A stretch of DNA of 51,267 nt from Sphingobium indicum BiD32 (GCF_000382885.1 NZ_CAVK010000240.1:1-51267), one strand, 5' to 3'. Shown: positions 29,531-39,254, numbered from the stretch's first letter. Made by a program: numbers and translations. The notes: generated from the letters alone by a model not told the origin.

Positions 29531-29995
29531 TCCTTCGGCTTCCGTTCGTTGAATCGATCAACATATGACCGGCTTCAACAGGAAGTCTTCGGGCCCGTCG
29601 AACCGTCGCTGTTTGGTGGCGGCACATGACCATAGCGACGGGACCCGGTGTCCGCTTTCCTAAGCTCCTTGTTTTGCAACCAGCCCACCCGTTTGCAACC
29701 TTTGCAGTGTCCTTCAAGGCTGCCTCAAAGCTGACCTTCTCCTTTGGCCCTTGCCCAGCCAGGAGCTGCCTTTCAGTAACCGGCCCAATTCCGGTGGTAA
29801 GTCCTGCCCGGTGGAGCGTTCGCTGAATGTCGAGTTTTGGCGATGAACCTGCCGTAGGACGGGGGACGCGTGAATGGCCAGTTTGTCCCAGACTCTGTCC
29901 TTCCAGCGAGCCGAAAACCGACTCAGTTCACGATAGCCTTTGGGAAAGTTTGCGGCGGCGGAACGACTGATCTGGGGTGAAATGCTGGCAGCCCT
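29531..29995. other. Gap between sigma-54 operon and RES toxin
   Basis: About 465 bases with no convincing gene or strong terminator. A GTGTCCGCTTTCC stretch at about 29649 resembles fragments in the gaps at 13374 and 18601. It may be decayed repeat DNA. Confidence 0.4.
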
Positions 29996-30679
29996 TCAAC
30001 TATCCAGCAACCGTTTCTCGTAGACTGTGCCAATTTCGCTTCCATCCCACACATAGCAAAGGTGCCGCTCCTGTCGGCAATTTGCCAACAGTCTAGGCCG
30101 AAACACAGCGGCACATTCGCCGTCAGGATCGCGGACACTCTCATAGACAATCCCGTCCGAACCTGCATCGCGCATGGTCCGAGCGGTTTCCTGCGACACG
30201 GCATAGCTGCTCGGATGGTACAGAGCTGACAACGCCTCTCGCTGCCCGCGGATGTCGTGAAGGCTCGCGTCGAGATCGACGGCATAAACCCGCATGTCGA
30301 GTTCCTGCGCCGGTTCGTCGGTGGCCTTTAGGAAGTGCGTGCGGTGATGTCGGGTCTCGGCGATGGCGGTTGCCAGTGTAAGTCCGGCATAGAAGACGCC
30401 GTAGCTACCGTCGGTGAAGCGGTCGCCGACCGGGTTGAGGTGGGTGAACGCCGCCATGATCGGCGAGGATCCGGGGCCTGACACGCGGTCTTCAGGCGGC
30501 ACGAGCGACAGCTCGCCTGCTTCGTCGCGCAGGCGGTCATTGGTCATCGCCTCGATGGCATAGACCGCTTCGAGATCGGCAGGATCGGCAATCGCCTCGA
30601 ACAGCGAGATCGGGGGAAATCTGCTGGGGATGATGCGGTAGCAGGGCGTCCAGCGAACTTCAGACGTGGGAATGTCCAC
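29996..30679 (-). CDS. RES-domain toxin
   Basis: A 227-residue protein of the RES family, whose members deplete NAD+. The three name residues are seen in RFTDGSYGVFYAGLTLATAIAET (R and E) and SDGIVYESVRD (S). The C-terminal CAAVFRPRL is also typical. It starts three bases after the stop of its antitoxin gene, in the usual antitoxin-first order. Confidence 0.88.
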   Translation of the reverse strand: MDIPTSEVRWTPCYRIIPSRFPPISLFEAIADPADLEAVYAIEAMTNDRLRDEAGELSLVPPEDRVSGPGSSPIMAAFTHLNPVGDRFTDGSYGVFYAGLTLATAIAETRHHRTHFLKATDEPAQELDMRVYAVDLDASLHDIRGQREALSALYHPSSYAVSQETARTMRDAGSDGIVYESVRDPDGECAAVFRPRLLANCRQERHLCYVWDGSEIGTVYEKRLLDS

Positions 30680-30682
30680 GGG

Positions 30683-31081
30683 TCAGCCGCGCTGCCCGTC
30701 AACATACTGACGCACAACATAGAGATCGGCGACATTGCCTGACATCATCCGTTCGAGCGCCGAGGCGCCGCCGAAAACCTGCGCCTTGTTGGGTTTGCGC
30801 ACCCACTCATCGGCCGTCTTGGGCAACAGGATCTGCAGGCCTTTGTAGATGCCCATGACATAGGAAATCCGCTCCAGCGCATCCTTGGGCAGCGCCGCGA
30901 CCACGCCGCGCTTCCAGGATTGGAAGGTCGAGCGGCTCTCCAGACCGAGCAAGCGCATCTGCTCCTGCTCTTTCAGGCCCCAGGCATCGGCAATGCGGAA
31001 GAACGTGCGCAGGGCTGGCCCCGTCAGATCCTTGCGATCAAGTCCCTTTACAGGCGCTTTGGCTGCAGTTTGGATACCCAT
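30683..31081 (-). CDS. Xre/MbcA/ParS-type antitoxin
   Basis: A 132-residue antitoxin. An Xre-like helix-turn-helix (QEQMRLLGLESRSTFQSWKRG) is followed by the Xre/MbcA/ParS toxin-binding domain (LERISYVMGIYKGLQILLP, then PNKAQVFGGASALERMMSG). It binds and blocks the RES toxin and likely represses the pair. ATG 31081 is preferred for its AAAGGAC site; ATG 31099 is the alternative. Confidence 0.88.
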   Translation of the reverse strand: MGIQTAAKAPVKGLDRKDLTGPALRTFFRIADAWGLKEQEQMRLLGLESRSTFQSWKRGVVAALPKDALERISYVMGIYKGLQILLPKTADEWVRKPNKAQVFGGASALERMMSGNVADLYVVRQYVDGQRG

Positions 31082-31519
31082 GGCGGCATGTCCTTTCATG
31101 GCTTCATATGCTTATATTCTGTACAAAAGTCAATATGAGAGCTGATATTGCACATTTCAGTCTGTGTAATGCGGCGAGGAGCCCCCGCTGTTGCCCGTCG
31201 AATGTCCAAGGTGACAACGCCTCTCGATCAGCCAATTGCTGCGTGCGAGGGATGATTGCTGCTGCACTCCATGCAGTGATCCGGTGGGGAGGAAGCCTCC
31301 GACTTTTGGTCGATGAAAACGGAGATTGCCGAGTGACATTCGTTTTCAGGCGGAGCGAAAACCACCCCTCCTTGTCGCCTGTCTGCGGGTCTCGTCACGC
31401 CTAATACCGTCAACCCCGTGCGGGGTTCGCCCTTCGCTGACGCTGCGGTGACGGCGGCTTCCGGCCCCTTCTTTTGGCGCCATCGGGGATGGTCCCCGAC
31501 CACCTTTAGGAGAAACGAC
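31082..31519 (+). promoter_or_regulatory. Antitoxin upstream region and DUF736 leader
   Basis: The antitoxin promoter should lie in the AT-rich stretch 31100-31150. Further right is a leader with the hairpin AACCCCG (31412-31418) / CGGGGTT (31421-31427) followed by TTCGCTGACGCTGCGG, nearly the same as the sequence before the DUF2493 gene (12320-12345), and a GGGGA/TCCCC hairpin just before the TAGGAGAA ribosome binding site. No gene is seen. Confidence 0.45.
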
Positions 31520-31840
31520 ATGGCTACCATCGCAAATCTCACCGTGAAGTCTGACGACAGCTTCGAAGGCAACCTCGCCACGCTGACCGTGTCGGCACCG
31601 ATCGCCATCATCCCCAACAACCGCAAGACCAAGGACAGCGAACCCGACTACCGCATCGTCAGTCGCAAGAACGGCTTCGAACTGGGCGCAGGCTGGAAGC
31701 GCTTCTCGCAGAACACCGGCGCCGAATATGTCTCGGTCTCGCTCTCAGCTCCTGAATTCGGCACCATCTATGGAAACATCGCCAACGCGCCAGGCGATGA
31801 TCCTTCGAAGAAGGTCATCATCTGGAACCCGCCGAGCTAA
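31520..31840 (+). CDS. DUF736 protein
   Basis: A 106-residue protein matching DUF736 end to end: MATIANLTVKSDDSFEGNL, PNNRKTKDSEPDYRI, GAGWKRFSQNTGAEYVSVSL and the final ATIYGN-like segment. DUF736 genes are a constant part of alphaproteobacterial conjugative elements; role unknown. AGGAG lies eight bases before ATG 31520. It is the last recognisable backbone gene before the right-hand cargo. Confidence 0.92.
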   Translation: MATIANLTVKSDDSFEGNLATLTVSAPIAIIPNNRKTKDSEPDYRIVSRKNGFELGAGWKRFSQNTGAEYVSVSLSAPEFGTIYGNIANAPGDDPSKKVIIWNPPS

Positions 31841-31850
31841 GGCGTAATTG

Positions 31851-31876
31851 GCGGCCCCACCTCCGGGTGGGGCCGC
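31851..31876 (+). terminator. Hairpin after DUF736
   Basis: GCGGCCCCAC (31851-31860) pairs perfectly with GTGGGGCCGC (31867-31876) across a six-base loop. No T-run follows, so termination strength is uncertain. Confidence 0.6.
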
Positions 31877-31927
31877 TCCTGCCTGGGCGTAATTCGTCCC
31901 GTGAGAGGTCGTTGATCGAGAGCGCAG

Positions 31928-32794
31928 TTAAGCCTTGGCTGACACCAGCCAGGCCTTGCCCTGCATCATCACCCCTTGGTTCGGCACGTGGTGCTTTGCG
32001 AACAATTCCAGCAATTCACCCTCCGCCGCAGCTCGGACATCTGTTCCTTGCTCGTCCAGCGCTTTGCCGACGGCCATGGAGGACAACACGAAACTTACCG
32101 CTTCCTGCGCCGTTGCTCCAACGCCGCCAACCGGTTGCTGCCCTGTATAGGCCATGATGTCGGGACTCGAAAAACCACCGGCCGCAAGCACCTCGTTCAG
32201 ATACTCCAGATCCTCGAATGCGAAGGGTCCTGGAGCGCGCGGTACAGCAGGTGGAATATCAACATGTCTGCGGACAACGCCCATCATTTCCATCATCCAC
32301 AAATTGTCGCGCGGCGGAGCCCAAACTGCGAGATCGATACGCGCACCGGGCCGCAAAAGGCTGCGCAGGTTTGCAAAAGCCTGATGCGGCTCAGCAAAGA
32401 ACATGCTGCCGAAGCGCGAAAAGAGACGATCGAATGGCGCATCCGGCAGTTGTACATTGCTGGCATCCGCACAGATGAAGCGGATATTGCCAACACCGGC
32501 GTCGCTCGCCCGCTTTGTCGACGCCGCAGTGAGGTCAGGCGAAATATCAATACCCAACACCTCACCCCCGGGAGCCACCGCATTGGCAATGGCAATGGTT
32601 GTGCCCCCACCGCCGCAGCCAATATCCAGCACACGCTCAACAGGCTGAAAATCAGCGCGGGCTAGTAGAGCTGCACCTATGGGTGCGATCATCCCTTCAA
32701 ACCGCGCAAGATTGGCTAGCCACTTGGTGCCCATTTCCCCGGCCCAATCTTCGCCCTTGATCGTGCTGGTTTTATCACCCGACTGTTTCGTCAT
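31928..32794 (-). CDS. Class I SAM-dependent methyltransferase
   Basis: A 288-residue methyltransferase. Motif I is VLDIGCGGGGTTIAIA, motif II GEVLGIDISPDL, and post-I FICADASNVQLPDAPFDRLFSRFG. The substrate is unknown; the family includes small-molecule and quinone methylases. It is divergent from the TetR regulator at 32887, and both starts flank the palindrome at 32852-32867, so it is probably co-regulated with the transporter cluster. Its ribosome binding site is GAGGGAAG. Confidence 0.85.
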   Translation of the reverse strand: MTKQSGDKTSTIKGEDWAGEMGTKWLANLARFEGMIAPIGAALLARADFQPVERVLDIGCGGGGTTIAIANAVAPGGEVLGIDISPDLTAASTKRASDAGVGNIRFICADASNVQLPDAPFDRLFSRFGSMFFAEPHQAFANLRSLLRPGARIDLAVWAPPRDNLWMMEMMGVVRRHVDIPPAVPRAPGPFAFEDLEYLNEVLAAGGFSSPDIMAYTGQQPVGGVGATAQEAVSFVLSSMAVGKALDEQGTDVRAAAEGELLELFAKHHVPNQGVMMQGKAWLVSAKA

Positions 32795-32851
32795 GCCGCT
32801 TCCCTCTCACAAGATTACAGAACCATAGGCCAGAATTCGCCATAAAAGGTA

Positions 32852-32867
32852 GTGACTAATTACTCAC
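32852..32867. promoter_or_regulatory. Palindromic operator between methyltransferase and TetR genes
   Basis: GTGACTAATTACTCAC is a 16-base palindrome with a single mismatched pair (C opposite C at positions 5 and 12). It sits 20 bases before the TetR start and 58 bases before the divergent gene. The size and form fit a TetR-family operator. Confidence 0.65.
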
Positions 32868-32886
32868 AAAAGCGCAAGGTGGTCAG

Positions 32887-33483
32887 ATGCCCCGCACCAA
32901 ACTCTCCGCCGATGCACGCCGTGCCGCCACTGTTGAAACGGTGATTGGCTTGGCAGCAGCCACCAATCCGGCGGACATTACGACTGCGCAGATTGCAGCG
33001 CAGATGGACGTGACGCAGGGCGCACTTTTCCGCCATTTTGCCGACAAGCAAGCGATCTGGGCTGCAGTGATGGACTGGACTGCCACCACGCTGCTCGCGC
33101 GCTTTGATGCCGTTACAGGGGTGACGCCAATTGAACGGCTGCGTGCCATGTTTGCCACGCATATCGATTTCGTCGTGACCCACCCCGGCGTGCCCCGAAT
33201 ATTGTTTGGCGAATTGCAGCGGGATGGCGACGCGCTGGGCAAGATGAGCGTGCGCGCACTGATGGCCGCGTATCGCGAACGTGTGACGAACCTGCTGACT
33301 GAAGCAAAAGCGCAATCGCTTATCGCCGAGACGGTCGACATCCCCGCTGCGGCCACAATGTTCCTTGGCATGGTGCAAGGGCTGGCCATGCAAGCAATGG
33401 CAGCCAGTGATTTCACCACGATGCCCGCCGTTTCGGGGAGGCTATTCGACCTCTTTTGTGATGGACTGGGAGTGGCCAAATGA
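32887..33483 (+). CDS. TetR-family regulator
   Basis: A 198-residue TetR protein. The helix-turn-helix is DITTAQIAAQMDVTQGALFRHFADKQAIW. It heads a chain of overlapping genes: the adaptor gene starts inside its stop (ATGA). It is presumed to bind the palindrome 20 bases upstream and to repress itself, the transporter genes and the divergent methyltransferase. Confidence 0.87.
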   Translation: MPRTKLSADARRAATVETVIGLAAATNPADITTAQIAAQMDVTQGALFRHFADKQAIWAAVMDWTATTLLARFDAVTGVTPIERLRAMFATHIDFVVTHPGVPRILFGELQRDGDALGKMSVRALMAAYRERVTNLLTEAKAQSLIAETVDIPAAATMFLGMVQGLAMQAMAASDFTTMPAVSGRLFDLFCDGLGVAK

Positions 33484-34661
33484 CTTTGCCATTCACCATG
33501 AGCCGCCGCGGCTGGACATTGCTGGCCGTGTTAGCGCCACTTCTGCTGCTCTTTGCCTGGGTGGCATTCCGCTCTGGCCCGCTTGCCCCGGTCAATGTGA
33601 CGATCGCGCAAGTAGAGGAGCGCAGCATTGCCCCGGCCATGTTCGGCATCGGCACCGTCGAGGCGCGCTACACCCAGAAAGTTGGGCCAACCGCTGCGGG
33701 CCGGGTGACAATGGTCGCCGTGGATGTGGGCGACATAGTAGTCGCAGGGCAATTGCTGGCACAAATCGATCCAATCGACCTCGACCAGCGCATCGATGCA
33801 GCGGCTGGCGGGACTGCGCGGTCAGCCGCGCTGGAACAGGCCGCAGTAGCTCAGATTGCGGATGCGAACGCCCGGGTCGTTCTCGCCCGATCCGTGGCCG
33901 CACGGACGGAAGAGCTGAAACGGGGTGGCTGGGTCACCGATGCGATGGTTGATCAACGCCGTCAGGAACTGGCTGCTGCGCAGGCAGGACTTGCGGCGGC
34001 GCAGGCCAATCGCAGTGCTGCCACAATGGATCGGGGACGTCTGGGCGCTGAACGATCGGCGTTGGTGGAGCAACGTGCCAACCTGCGCCTTGTCGCACCG
34101 CACGCTGGGCTGGTGGTGCGCAGAGCTGTGGAACCCGGCACAACCGTAGTGGCCGGTCAGGCTGTGATTGAGATTATCGATCCATCGCAATTGTGGATCA
34201 ACGTACGCTTCGACCAGACCCAATCGGCTGGTCTGGCAGCGGGCCAGCAGGTGCGGATTGCTTTGCGATCGAGGCCGGATGCTCCCCTTTCCGGCGTAAT
34301 CGAACGCGTTGAACCGATGGCAGATGCGTTGACGGAGGAAGTGCTGGCCAAGGCACGGTTCACTATAACCGGCGGATTGCCCGCAATCGGTGAATTGGCC
34401 GAGGTAACCGTGGCCCTGCCGGCACAGGCACGATCACTGGCCATACCTAATGCAGCTGTACACCGGATTGATGGGCAGGTTGGCGTTTGGGTGGTCCGTG
34501 ACGGCGATCTTGTCTTCGCGCCCGTCAGGCTGGGCGCTCAGAATCTGGAAGGCTGGGTGCAGGTGCTGCATGGCCTCACCCGGGGCGAGGACATAGTAAT
34601 TCACAGCGCGCGGGCGCTATCGGCTAGCAGCCGATTCAGCATTGTCGACGCACTGCCATGA
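33480..34661 (+). CDS. Periplasmic adaptor (HlyD/MacA-like)
   Basis: A 393-residue membrane-fusion protein with one N-terminal helix (LLAVLAPLLLLFAWVAF), a lipoyl-like half (VAVDVGDIVVAGQLLAQID), an alanine-rich coiled coil, and the second half (LRLVAPHAGLVVRRAVEPGTTVVAGQAV). It starts in the TetR stop and ends in the next start, so it is translated in one chain with the permease and ATPase. No outer-membrane channel gene accompanies it. Confidence 0.85.
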   Translation: MTLPFTMSRRGWTLLAVLAPLLLLFAWVAFRSGPLAPVNVTIAQVEERSIAPAMFGIGTVEARYTQKVGPTAAGRVTMVAVDVGDIVVAGQLLAQIDPIDLDQRIDAAAGGTARSAALEQAAVAQIADANARVVLARSVAARTEELKRGGWVTDAMVDQRRQELAAAQAGLAAAQANRSAATMDRGRLGAERSALVEQRANLRLVAPHAGLVVRRAVEPGTTVVAGQAVIEIIDPSQLWINVRFDQTQSAGLAAGQQVRIALRSRPDAPLSGVIERVEPMADALTEEVLAKARFTITGGLPAIGELAEVTVALPAQARSLAIPNAAVHRIDGQVGVWVVRDGDLVFAPVRLGAQNLEGWVQVLHGLTRGEDIVIHSARALSASSRFSIVDALP

Positions 34662-35860
34662 TCAGCCTAGCGGGGCGCGATATCCTGCATGGCTGGGGCA
34701 AATTCGTTCTTACCGGTGTAGGACTGGGTTTGTTGATCGGTGTCACCTTGTCGATGGCGGGCGTCTATCGCGGCATGGTCGATGATGCGCAGGCCTTGCT
34801 GGACAATAGCCGAGCCGACCTGTGGGTCGTGCAGAAGGACACGCTCGGTCCCTATGCCGAACCGTCCAGCCTGACCGAAGACAGCGAACGCCCGATCCAG
34901 GCGATGCGCGGTGTCGCCCAAGCCGCGGGCGTAACTTACCTCACCATGCAGATTGCGCACGGTGACAAGGATGTGCGGGTAATGGTCGTCGGGGCGGAAA
35001 TGGGCGAGCCGGGACTGCCCGGCCAACCCACCCATTTGATCTCCGGACGCCAGATCGTGCGTGGCCACTATGAAGCTGTGGCCGATGTGAAGACCGGCTT
35101 CGCAATTGGGGATCGCGTCAAAGTGCGCCGCAACTTCTACACCATCGTCGGGTTGACCAGCCGGATGGTGTCATCGGGCGGCGACCCGATGTTGTTCCTG
35201 TCGCTAAAGGATGCCCAGGCCGCCCAGTTCCAGAAGGACAGCGACGCCATTGTCCGTCAGAGGGCGCGCACGGCTGCCAATCCCCAACTGAACCCGCCGG
35301 GCAATCCGGCGGTTGCGCAAGCTGTAAACGCCGTTCAGTCGGGCAATAGCAACGTCAATGCCATTCTGGTCACCATCACACCGGATGCCGATCCCGATGA
35401 AGTCGCCGCCGCAATCCGCCGTTGGCAACGCCTCACGGTCTATACGCGCGCCCAAATGGAAGAGATCCTTGTCCAGAAACTGATTGCCAACTCGGCCCGG
35501 CAGATCGCAATGTTTCTGGTCATCCTTTCGATCGTGAGCGCAGCCATCGTGGCGTTCATCATCTATACCATGACAATCGGAAAAATCCGCGAAATTGCCG
35601 TGCTGAAACTGATCGGCACGCGCAATCGAACGATCTCGTGGATGATCTTGCAACAGGCGCTGGGGTTGGGACTGATTGGATTCATCGTCGGCAAAATTGC
35701 CGCCAGCCTGTGGGCGCCCTTCTTCCCTAAATATGTTCTGCTGCTGCCATCGGATTCGATCCTGGGCTTCGTGGCGGTGATGCTGATCTGCACAGTGGCC
35801 AGCTTTCTGGCCATCCAGGCTGCGATCAAGGTGGATCCGGCGGAGGCGATCGGTGGCTGA
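34658..35860 (+). CDS. FtsX/DevC-type ABC permease
   Basis: A 400-residue permease: one N-terminal helix, a large extracytoplasmic domain (about 50-270) and three C-terminal helices, the MacB/FtsX layout. IYTMTIGKIREIAVLKLIGTRN is the characteristic segment after the second helix. It works with the adaptor and ATPase genes on either side. Overlaps both by a few bases. Confidence 0.85.
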   Translation: MISLAGRDILHGWGKFVLTGVGLGLLIGVTLSMAGVYRGMVDDAQALLDNSRADLWVVQKDTLGPYAEPSSLTEDSERPIQAMRGVAQAAGVTYLTMQIAHGDKDVRVMVVGAEMGEPGLPGQPTHLISGRQIVRGHYEAVADVKTGFAIGDRVKVRRNFYTIVGLTSRMVSSGGDPMLFLSLKDAQAAQFQKDSDAIVRQRARTAANPQLNPPGNPAVAQAVNAVQSGNSNVNAILVTITPDADPDEVAAAIRRWQRLTVYTRAQMEEILVQKLIANSARQIAMFLVILSIVSAAIVAFIIYTMTIGKIREIAVLKLIGTRNRTISWMILQQALGLGLIGFIVGKIAASLWAPFFPKYVLLLPSDSILGFVAVMLICTVASFLAIQAAIKVDPAEAIGG

Positions 35861-36575
35861 GGGCATCATCCTTGAGAATGTCGTCAAGACCTACGGCAGC
35901 GGCGACACGGCAGTTCATGCCCTGCGCGGCGTCGACATGGCCGTGGCAAAGGGCGAAGTGATCGGACTGATCGGGCCATCAGGCTCTGGCAAAAGTACAT
36001 TGCTAAAATGCCTTGGCGCAGTGATCGAACCGACGTCAGGCAAGATGACGATTGGTGACCAGTGCATTTATGACAATGGCTGGAAGGTCCGCGATCTGCG
36101 CGCGCTGCGCCGCGATATGATCGGCTTCATTTTTCAGGCACCCTATTTGATCCCTTTCCTTGATGTGACCGACAATGTCGCGTTGCTGCCGATGCTGGCC
36201 GGAAAGCCAAATGCAGAGGCACGAAAGATGGCCCGAGATTTGCTCGACGCTTTGGATGTCGGTCACCGCGCCGCCGCCATGCCCTCACAGCTTTCGGGGG
36301 GGGAGCAGCAGCGTGTGGCGATTGCCCGGGCATTGATCAATCGTCCGCCGGTCATCCTTGCCGATGAACCCACTGCGCCGCTGGATGGCCAGCGTGCTCT
36401 TGCTGTTGTGGGGCTTCTCAACGACATGGCCCGGCAGTTCGATACCGCGATCATCATCGTCACTCATGATGAAAAGATCATCCCGACCTTCAAGCGGCTC
36501 TATAATATTCGAGACGGCCATACGGTTGAGGAAACACCGGGTCATCATGAGCCAGAAGCATCGTTCGGAATATGA
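35853..36575 (+). CDS. ABC transporter ATPase (LolD/MacB-like)
   Basis: A 240-residue ATPase. Walker A GPSGSGKST, Q-loop FIFQAPYLIPFL, signature LSGGEQQRVAIARAL, Walker B VILADEPTAPLD and H-loop IIVTHDEK are all present. The D-loop is DEPTAPLD instead of the commoner DEPTAALD. Its GTG start overlaps the permease stop by eight bases. It powers the permease in what looks like a mechanotransmission-type exporter. Confidence 0.9.
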   Translation: MAEGIILENVVKTYGSGDTAVHALRGVDMAVAKGEVIGLIGPSGSGKSTLLKCLGAVIEPTSGKMTIGDQCIYDNGWKVRDLRALRRDMIGFIFQAPYLIPFLDVTDNVALLPMLAGKPNAEARKMARDLLDALDVGHRAAAMPSQLSGGEQQRVAIARALINRPPVILADEPTAPLDGQRALAVVGLLNDMARQFDTAIIIVTHDEKIIPTFKRLYNIRDGHTVEETPGHHEPEASFGI

Positions 36576-36618
36576 CCTCCGTGACAACCTTCAAGACAAG
36601 AGCTAAGTGGCGGCGCGA

Positions 36619-37029
36619 ATGAACACCTTGCGCACCTTCACTTTCCAGCGGCGAACATGGGCGATGGTGCTTGTGGCGATCGCCCTGCTCGTTCGCGGAC
36701 TGATCCCTGCGGGCTATATGGTGGCACCCTCAGCGCTCACACTAAGCGTTCAGATTTGTTCGGGTTTCGAAAACGAGCACAGCACCATCGAGATTGTGGT
36801 GCCGCGATCGGGCAATGGGCAGGACCGCTCAGGCGATCATAGCCAGAAGAATCCACCTTGCGCCTTTTCCGCCCTGTCGATGGCGTTGATCGCGGGGGCG
36901 GATGGCCTTTTGCTCGCATTGGCACTCGCATTCATCCTCATCACGAGCGCACGTCTCGTTGCGTTGCCGGTGCATCGGCGCTTTGCGCATCTGCGCCCGC
37001 CACTGCGTGGCCCTCCATCATTCGCCTGA
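36619..37029 (+). CDS. DUF2946-like membrane protein
   Basis: A 136-residue protein with an N-terminal helix reading into VRGLIPAGYM and a C-terminal helix (GADGLLLALALAFILI), the DUF2946 layout, with a lone cysteine after each (QICSGFENEH and PPCAF). DUF2946 genes often lie beside TonB receptors linked to copper or other metals; that role is inference here. ATG 36619 is preferred over the GTG at 36607. Confidence 0.7.
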   Translation: MNTLRTFTFQRRTWAMVLVAIALLVRGLIPAGYMVAPSALTLSVQICSGFENEHSTIEIVVPRSGNGQDRSGDHSQKNPPCAFSALSMALIAGADGLLLALALAFILITSARLVALPVHRRFAHLRPPLRGPPSFA

Positions 37030-37166
37030 CAAAACGACCTGAACCTGCGGACTGATCCGGGCCACAATCGCGCATGAGCTCCGCATCAATTTCAAGGCAA
37101 GTCACCCGAACCGGCATCTTCGATGCGGGCGGCACGACTTTGCATGTTTTGCGAATGATCTGAACC

Positions 37167-39248
37167 ATGAAGACTTCACTCTTAAGCTTGGCGGTCGCCC
37201 TGACCGCTGCCACGCCTGCCTTTGCCGCTGAAGGCGATGAACAATCAGCTGACACCATCGTCGTGACAGCGCCGCGCCTGACGGCCACCGATGCCGCGAC
37301 CGAAGCTGACGAGGAACTGTCCACCGGCCCCGATGGCGCGGCCTTTATTGCGCGTCAGCCCGGCGCGGCTGTCGTCGCGAATGGCACGCTTTCCGGCCAG
37401 GTGCAGATGCGCGGCCTGTTTGGCGAGCGCATCCTGCTGCGGATCAATGGCCAACGTTTCGCGACAGGTGGCCCCAACGCCATGGACCCGGCAATGCACT
37501 ATGCACCGATGATGCTGATCGACAGGATCGAGATCGCACGCGGCATTTCCCCTGTGCGTGACGGCCCGGGATTGGGCGGCGGCGTCAACACCATCCTCAA
37601 ACATGCGCGCTTTGGCGACGGCTCCAGCCTGTCACCACAGATCGACCTGACCAGCCAATATCGCAGCGTCGATGACAGTGTGGCCATTGGCGGTCTTGTG
37701 GCTCTCGCCAGCGACAGCCTGCGCCTCGGCGTGATTGGCTCCTATGAAGCCGGTGACGACATCCGCTTCCCCGGCGGGCGCATTGGCAGCACGTCATTTC
37801 ATCGCACAGTCTATGGCGTTCAGGCTGGCTTTCGCGCGGGGCCCGGCGAGTTCAGTCTCGAATATCGGCGGCAAGATACCGGCCGCTCGGGCAACCCGCC
37901 GTTCGCCATGGACATTGTCTATTTCCACACCGACTTTGCCCGCGCAGGGTTTGAAGGTGATCTGAACGACGACCTGCGGCTGGAAGTCCACGCCAATTAC
38001 ACCGGTGTGTCCCACCGCATGAACAACTATGAACTACGCCCCGCGCCAATAATCGCAATGACCCGGCAGTCAGACACCTATGCCGACACAATGGCCGCCG
38101 ATGCGTCGCTGCGCTTTGGTTCGGCAGATCGCCACATCCGGGTCGGCGGTGATTTCGAGCTGATCGACAAGGGCTATGTGCTCTATAATCCCTTGTCTCC
38201 AGCCTTCTTCATCCATCCGCTTGATCGGGCCAGCAGCGACCGGGTCGGCGGCTTTGTCGAATGGCGGAGCGGCTTTGGTGCTATTGAATCCGAACTGGGA
38301 CTACGCATCGACCGCCACGGCGCATCGACCGGCCCATCGCGCTTTGGCCCCGGTGTTCCGGCCGGTCCGGTCAATCTGGCCAATGCCTTTGCACTGGCCG
38401 ACCGCAACTGGTCGGGCACCAGCGTCGATGCATCGCTCCGGCTATGGGCAGAGATGGATGCATTCACTCCGCGGCTGACACTCGCGCACAAGACGCGCGC
38501 ACCCAGCCTGATCGAGCGCTATTCTTGGTTGCCCACTGAAGCCAGCGGTGGTCTCGCCGACGGGAACATCTATGTCGGCGACGTCAATCTCAAAATCGAA
38601 AAAGCTTGGATCGCAGAGCTTGGCGTCGACTGGCAGGGTGACACTGCCTACGCCCGACCGGTCATCTACTATCGCCGGATCAACGATTTCATTCAGGGTA
38701 TACCGTTCGACACCACTCCCGGCATTCTTAACACCCCGGTTGAAATCGTATCAAATGGCAGAGGTGATCCCACGCCGCTGCGCTTTGCCAACACTGATGC
38801 GCGCATATGGGGCGCCGATATCGCGTTCGGCGCAAAGATTGCGGGTCCGCTGCGCCTTGACGGTGTCGCCAGCTATGTGCGTGCTGAACGCACCGACATT
38901 GCCGACAATCTCTACCGGATGGCACCTGCCAACGGACGTCTGGCAGTGAGCTGGGAGGAAAGCCGCTGGTCGATCTCGGTCGAAGGCCAGTTCATCGCCC
39001 GGCAGCACCATGTGTCCGCTACCAATACTGAGGCGCCGAGCGCTGGCTATGTCCTTGCCAACATCTCTGGCTACTGGCTGATACGCGACGGTGTCCGGCT
39101 CGATCTTGGCATCGAGAATCTGTTCGACACCTACTATCTCGATCATCTGGCCGGATATAACCGGATAACAGGGTCCGATGTCCCGTTGGGATCACGTTTG
39201 CCAGGCGCAGGCCGCTCCGCTTTCGCCCGAATCCGCTGGGCGATGTAG
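37167..39248 (+). CDS. TonB-dependent outer-membrane receptor
   Basis: A 693-residue receptor with a signal peptide (cleaved after PAFA), a plug domain (VQMRGLFGERILLRINGQRF to DRIEIARGISPVRDGPGLGGGVN) and a barrel ending in a terminal aromatic-type segment (FARIRWAM). NLFDTYYLDHLAGYNRI is the usual late-barrel motif. It imports a siderophore, metal complex or similar ligand. It follows the DUF2946 gene and the ABC cluster in the same direction, so it may be in one regulon. Confidence 0.87.
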   Translation: MKTSLLSLAVALTAATPAFAAEGDEQSADTIVVTAPRLTATDAATEADEELSTGPDGAAFIARQPGAAVVANGTLSGQVQMRGLFGERILLRINGQRFATGGPNAMDPAMHYAPMMLIDRIEIARGISPVRDGPGLGGGVNTILKHARFGDGSSLSPQIDLTSQYRSVDDSVAIGGLVALASDSLRLGVIGSYEAGDDIRFPGGRIGSTSFHRTVYGVQAGFRAGPGEFSLEYRRQDTGRSGNPPFAMDIVYFHTDFARAGFEGDLNDDLRLEVHANYTGVSHRMNNYELRPAPIIAMTRQSDTYADTMAADASLRFGSADRHIRVGGDFELIDKGYVLYNPLSPAFFIHPLDRASSDRVGGFVEWRSGFGAIESELGLRIDRHGASTGPSRFGPGVPAGPVNLANAFALADRNWSGTSVDASLRLWAEMDAFTPRLTLAHKTRAPSLIERYSWLPTEASGGLADGNIYVGDVNLKIEKAWIAELGVDWQGDTAYARPVIYYRRINDFIQGIPFDTTPGILNTPVEIVSNGRGDPTPLRFANTDARIWGADIAFGAKIAGPLRLDGVASYVRAERTDIADNLYRMAPANGRLAVSWEESRWSISVEGQFIARQHHVSATNTEAPSAGYVLANISGYWLIRDGVRLDLGIENLFDTYYLDHLAGYNRITGSDVPLGSRLPGAGRSAFARIRWAM

Positions 39249-39254
39249 CAAAAG

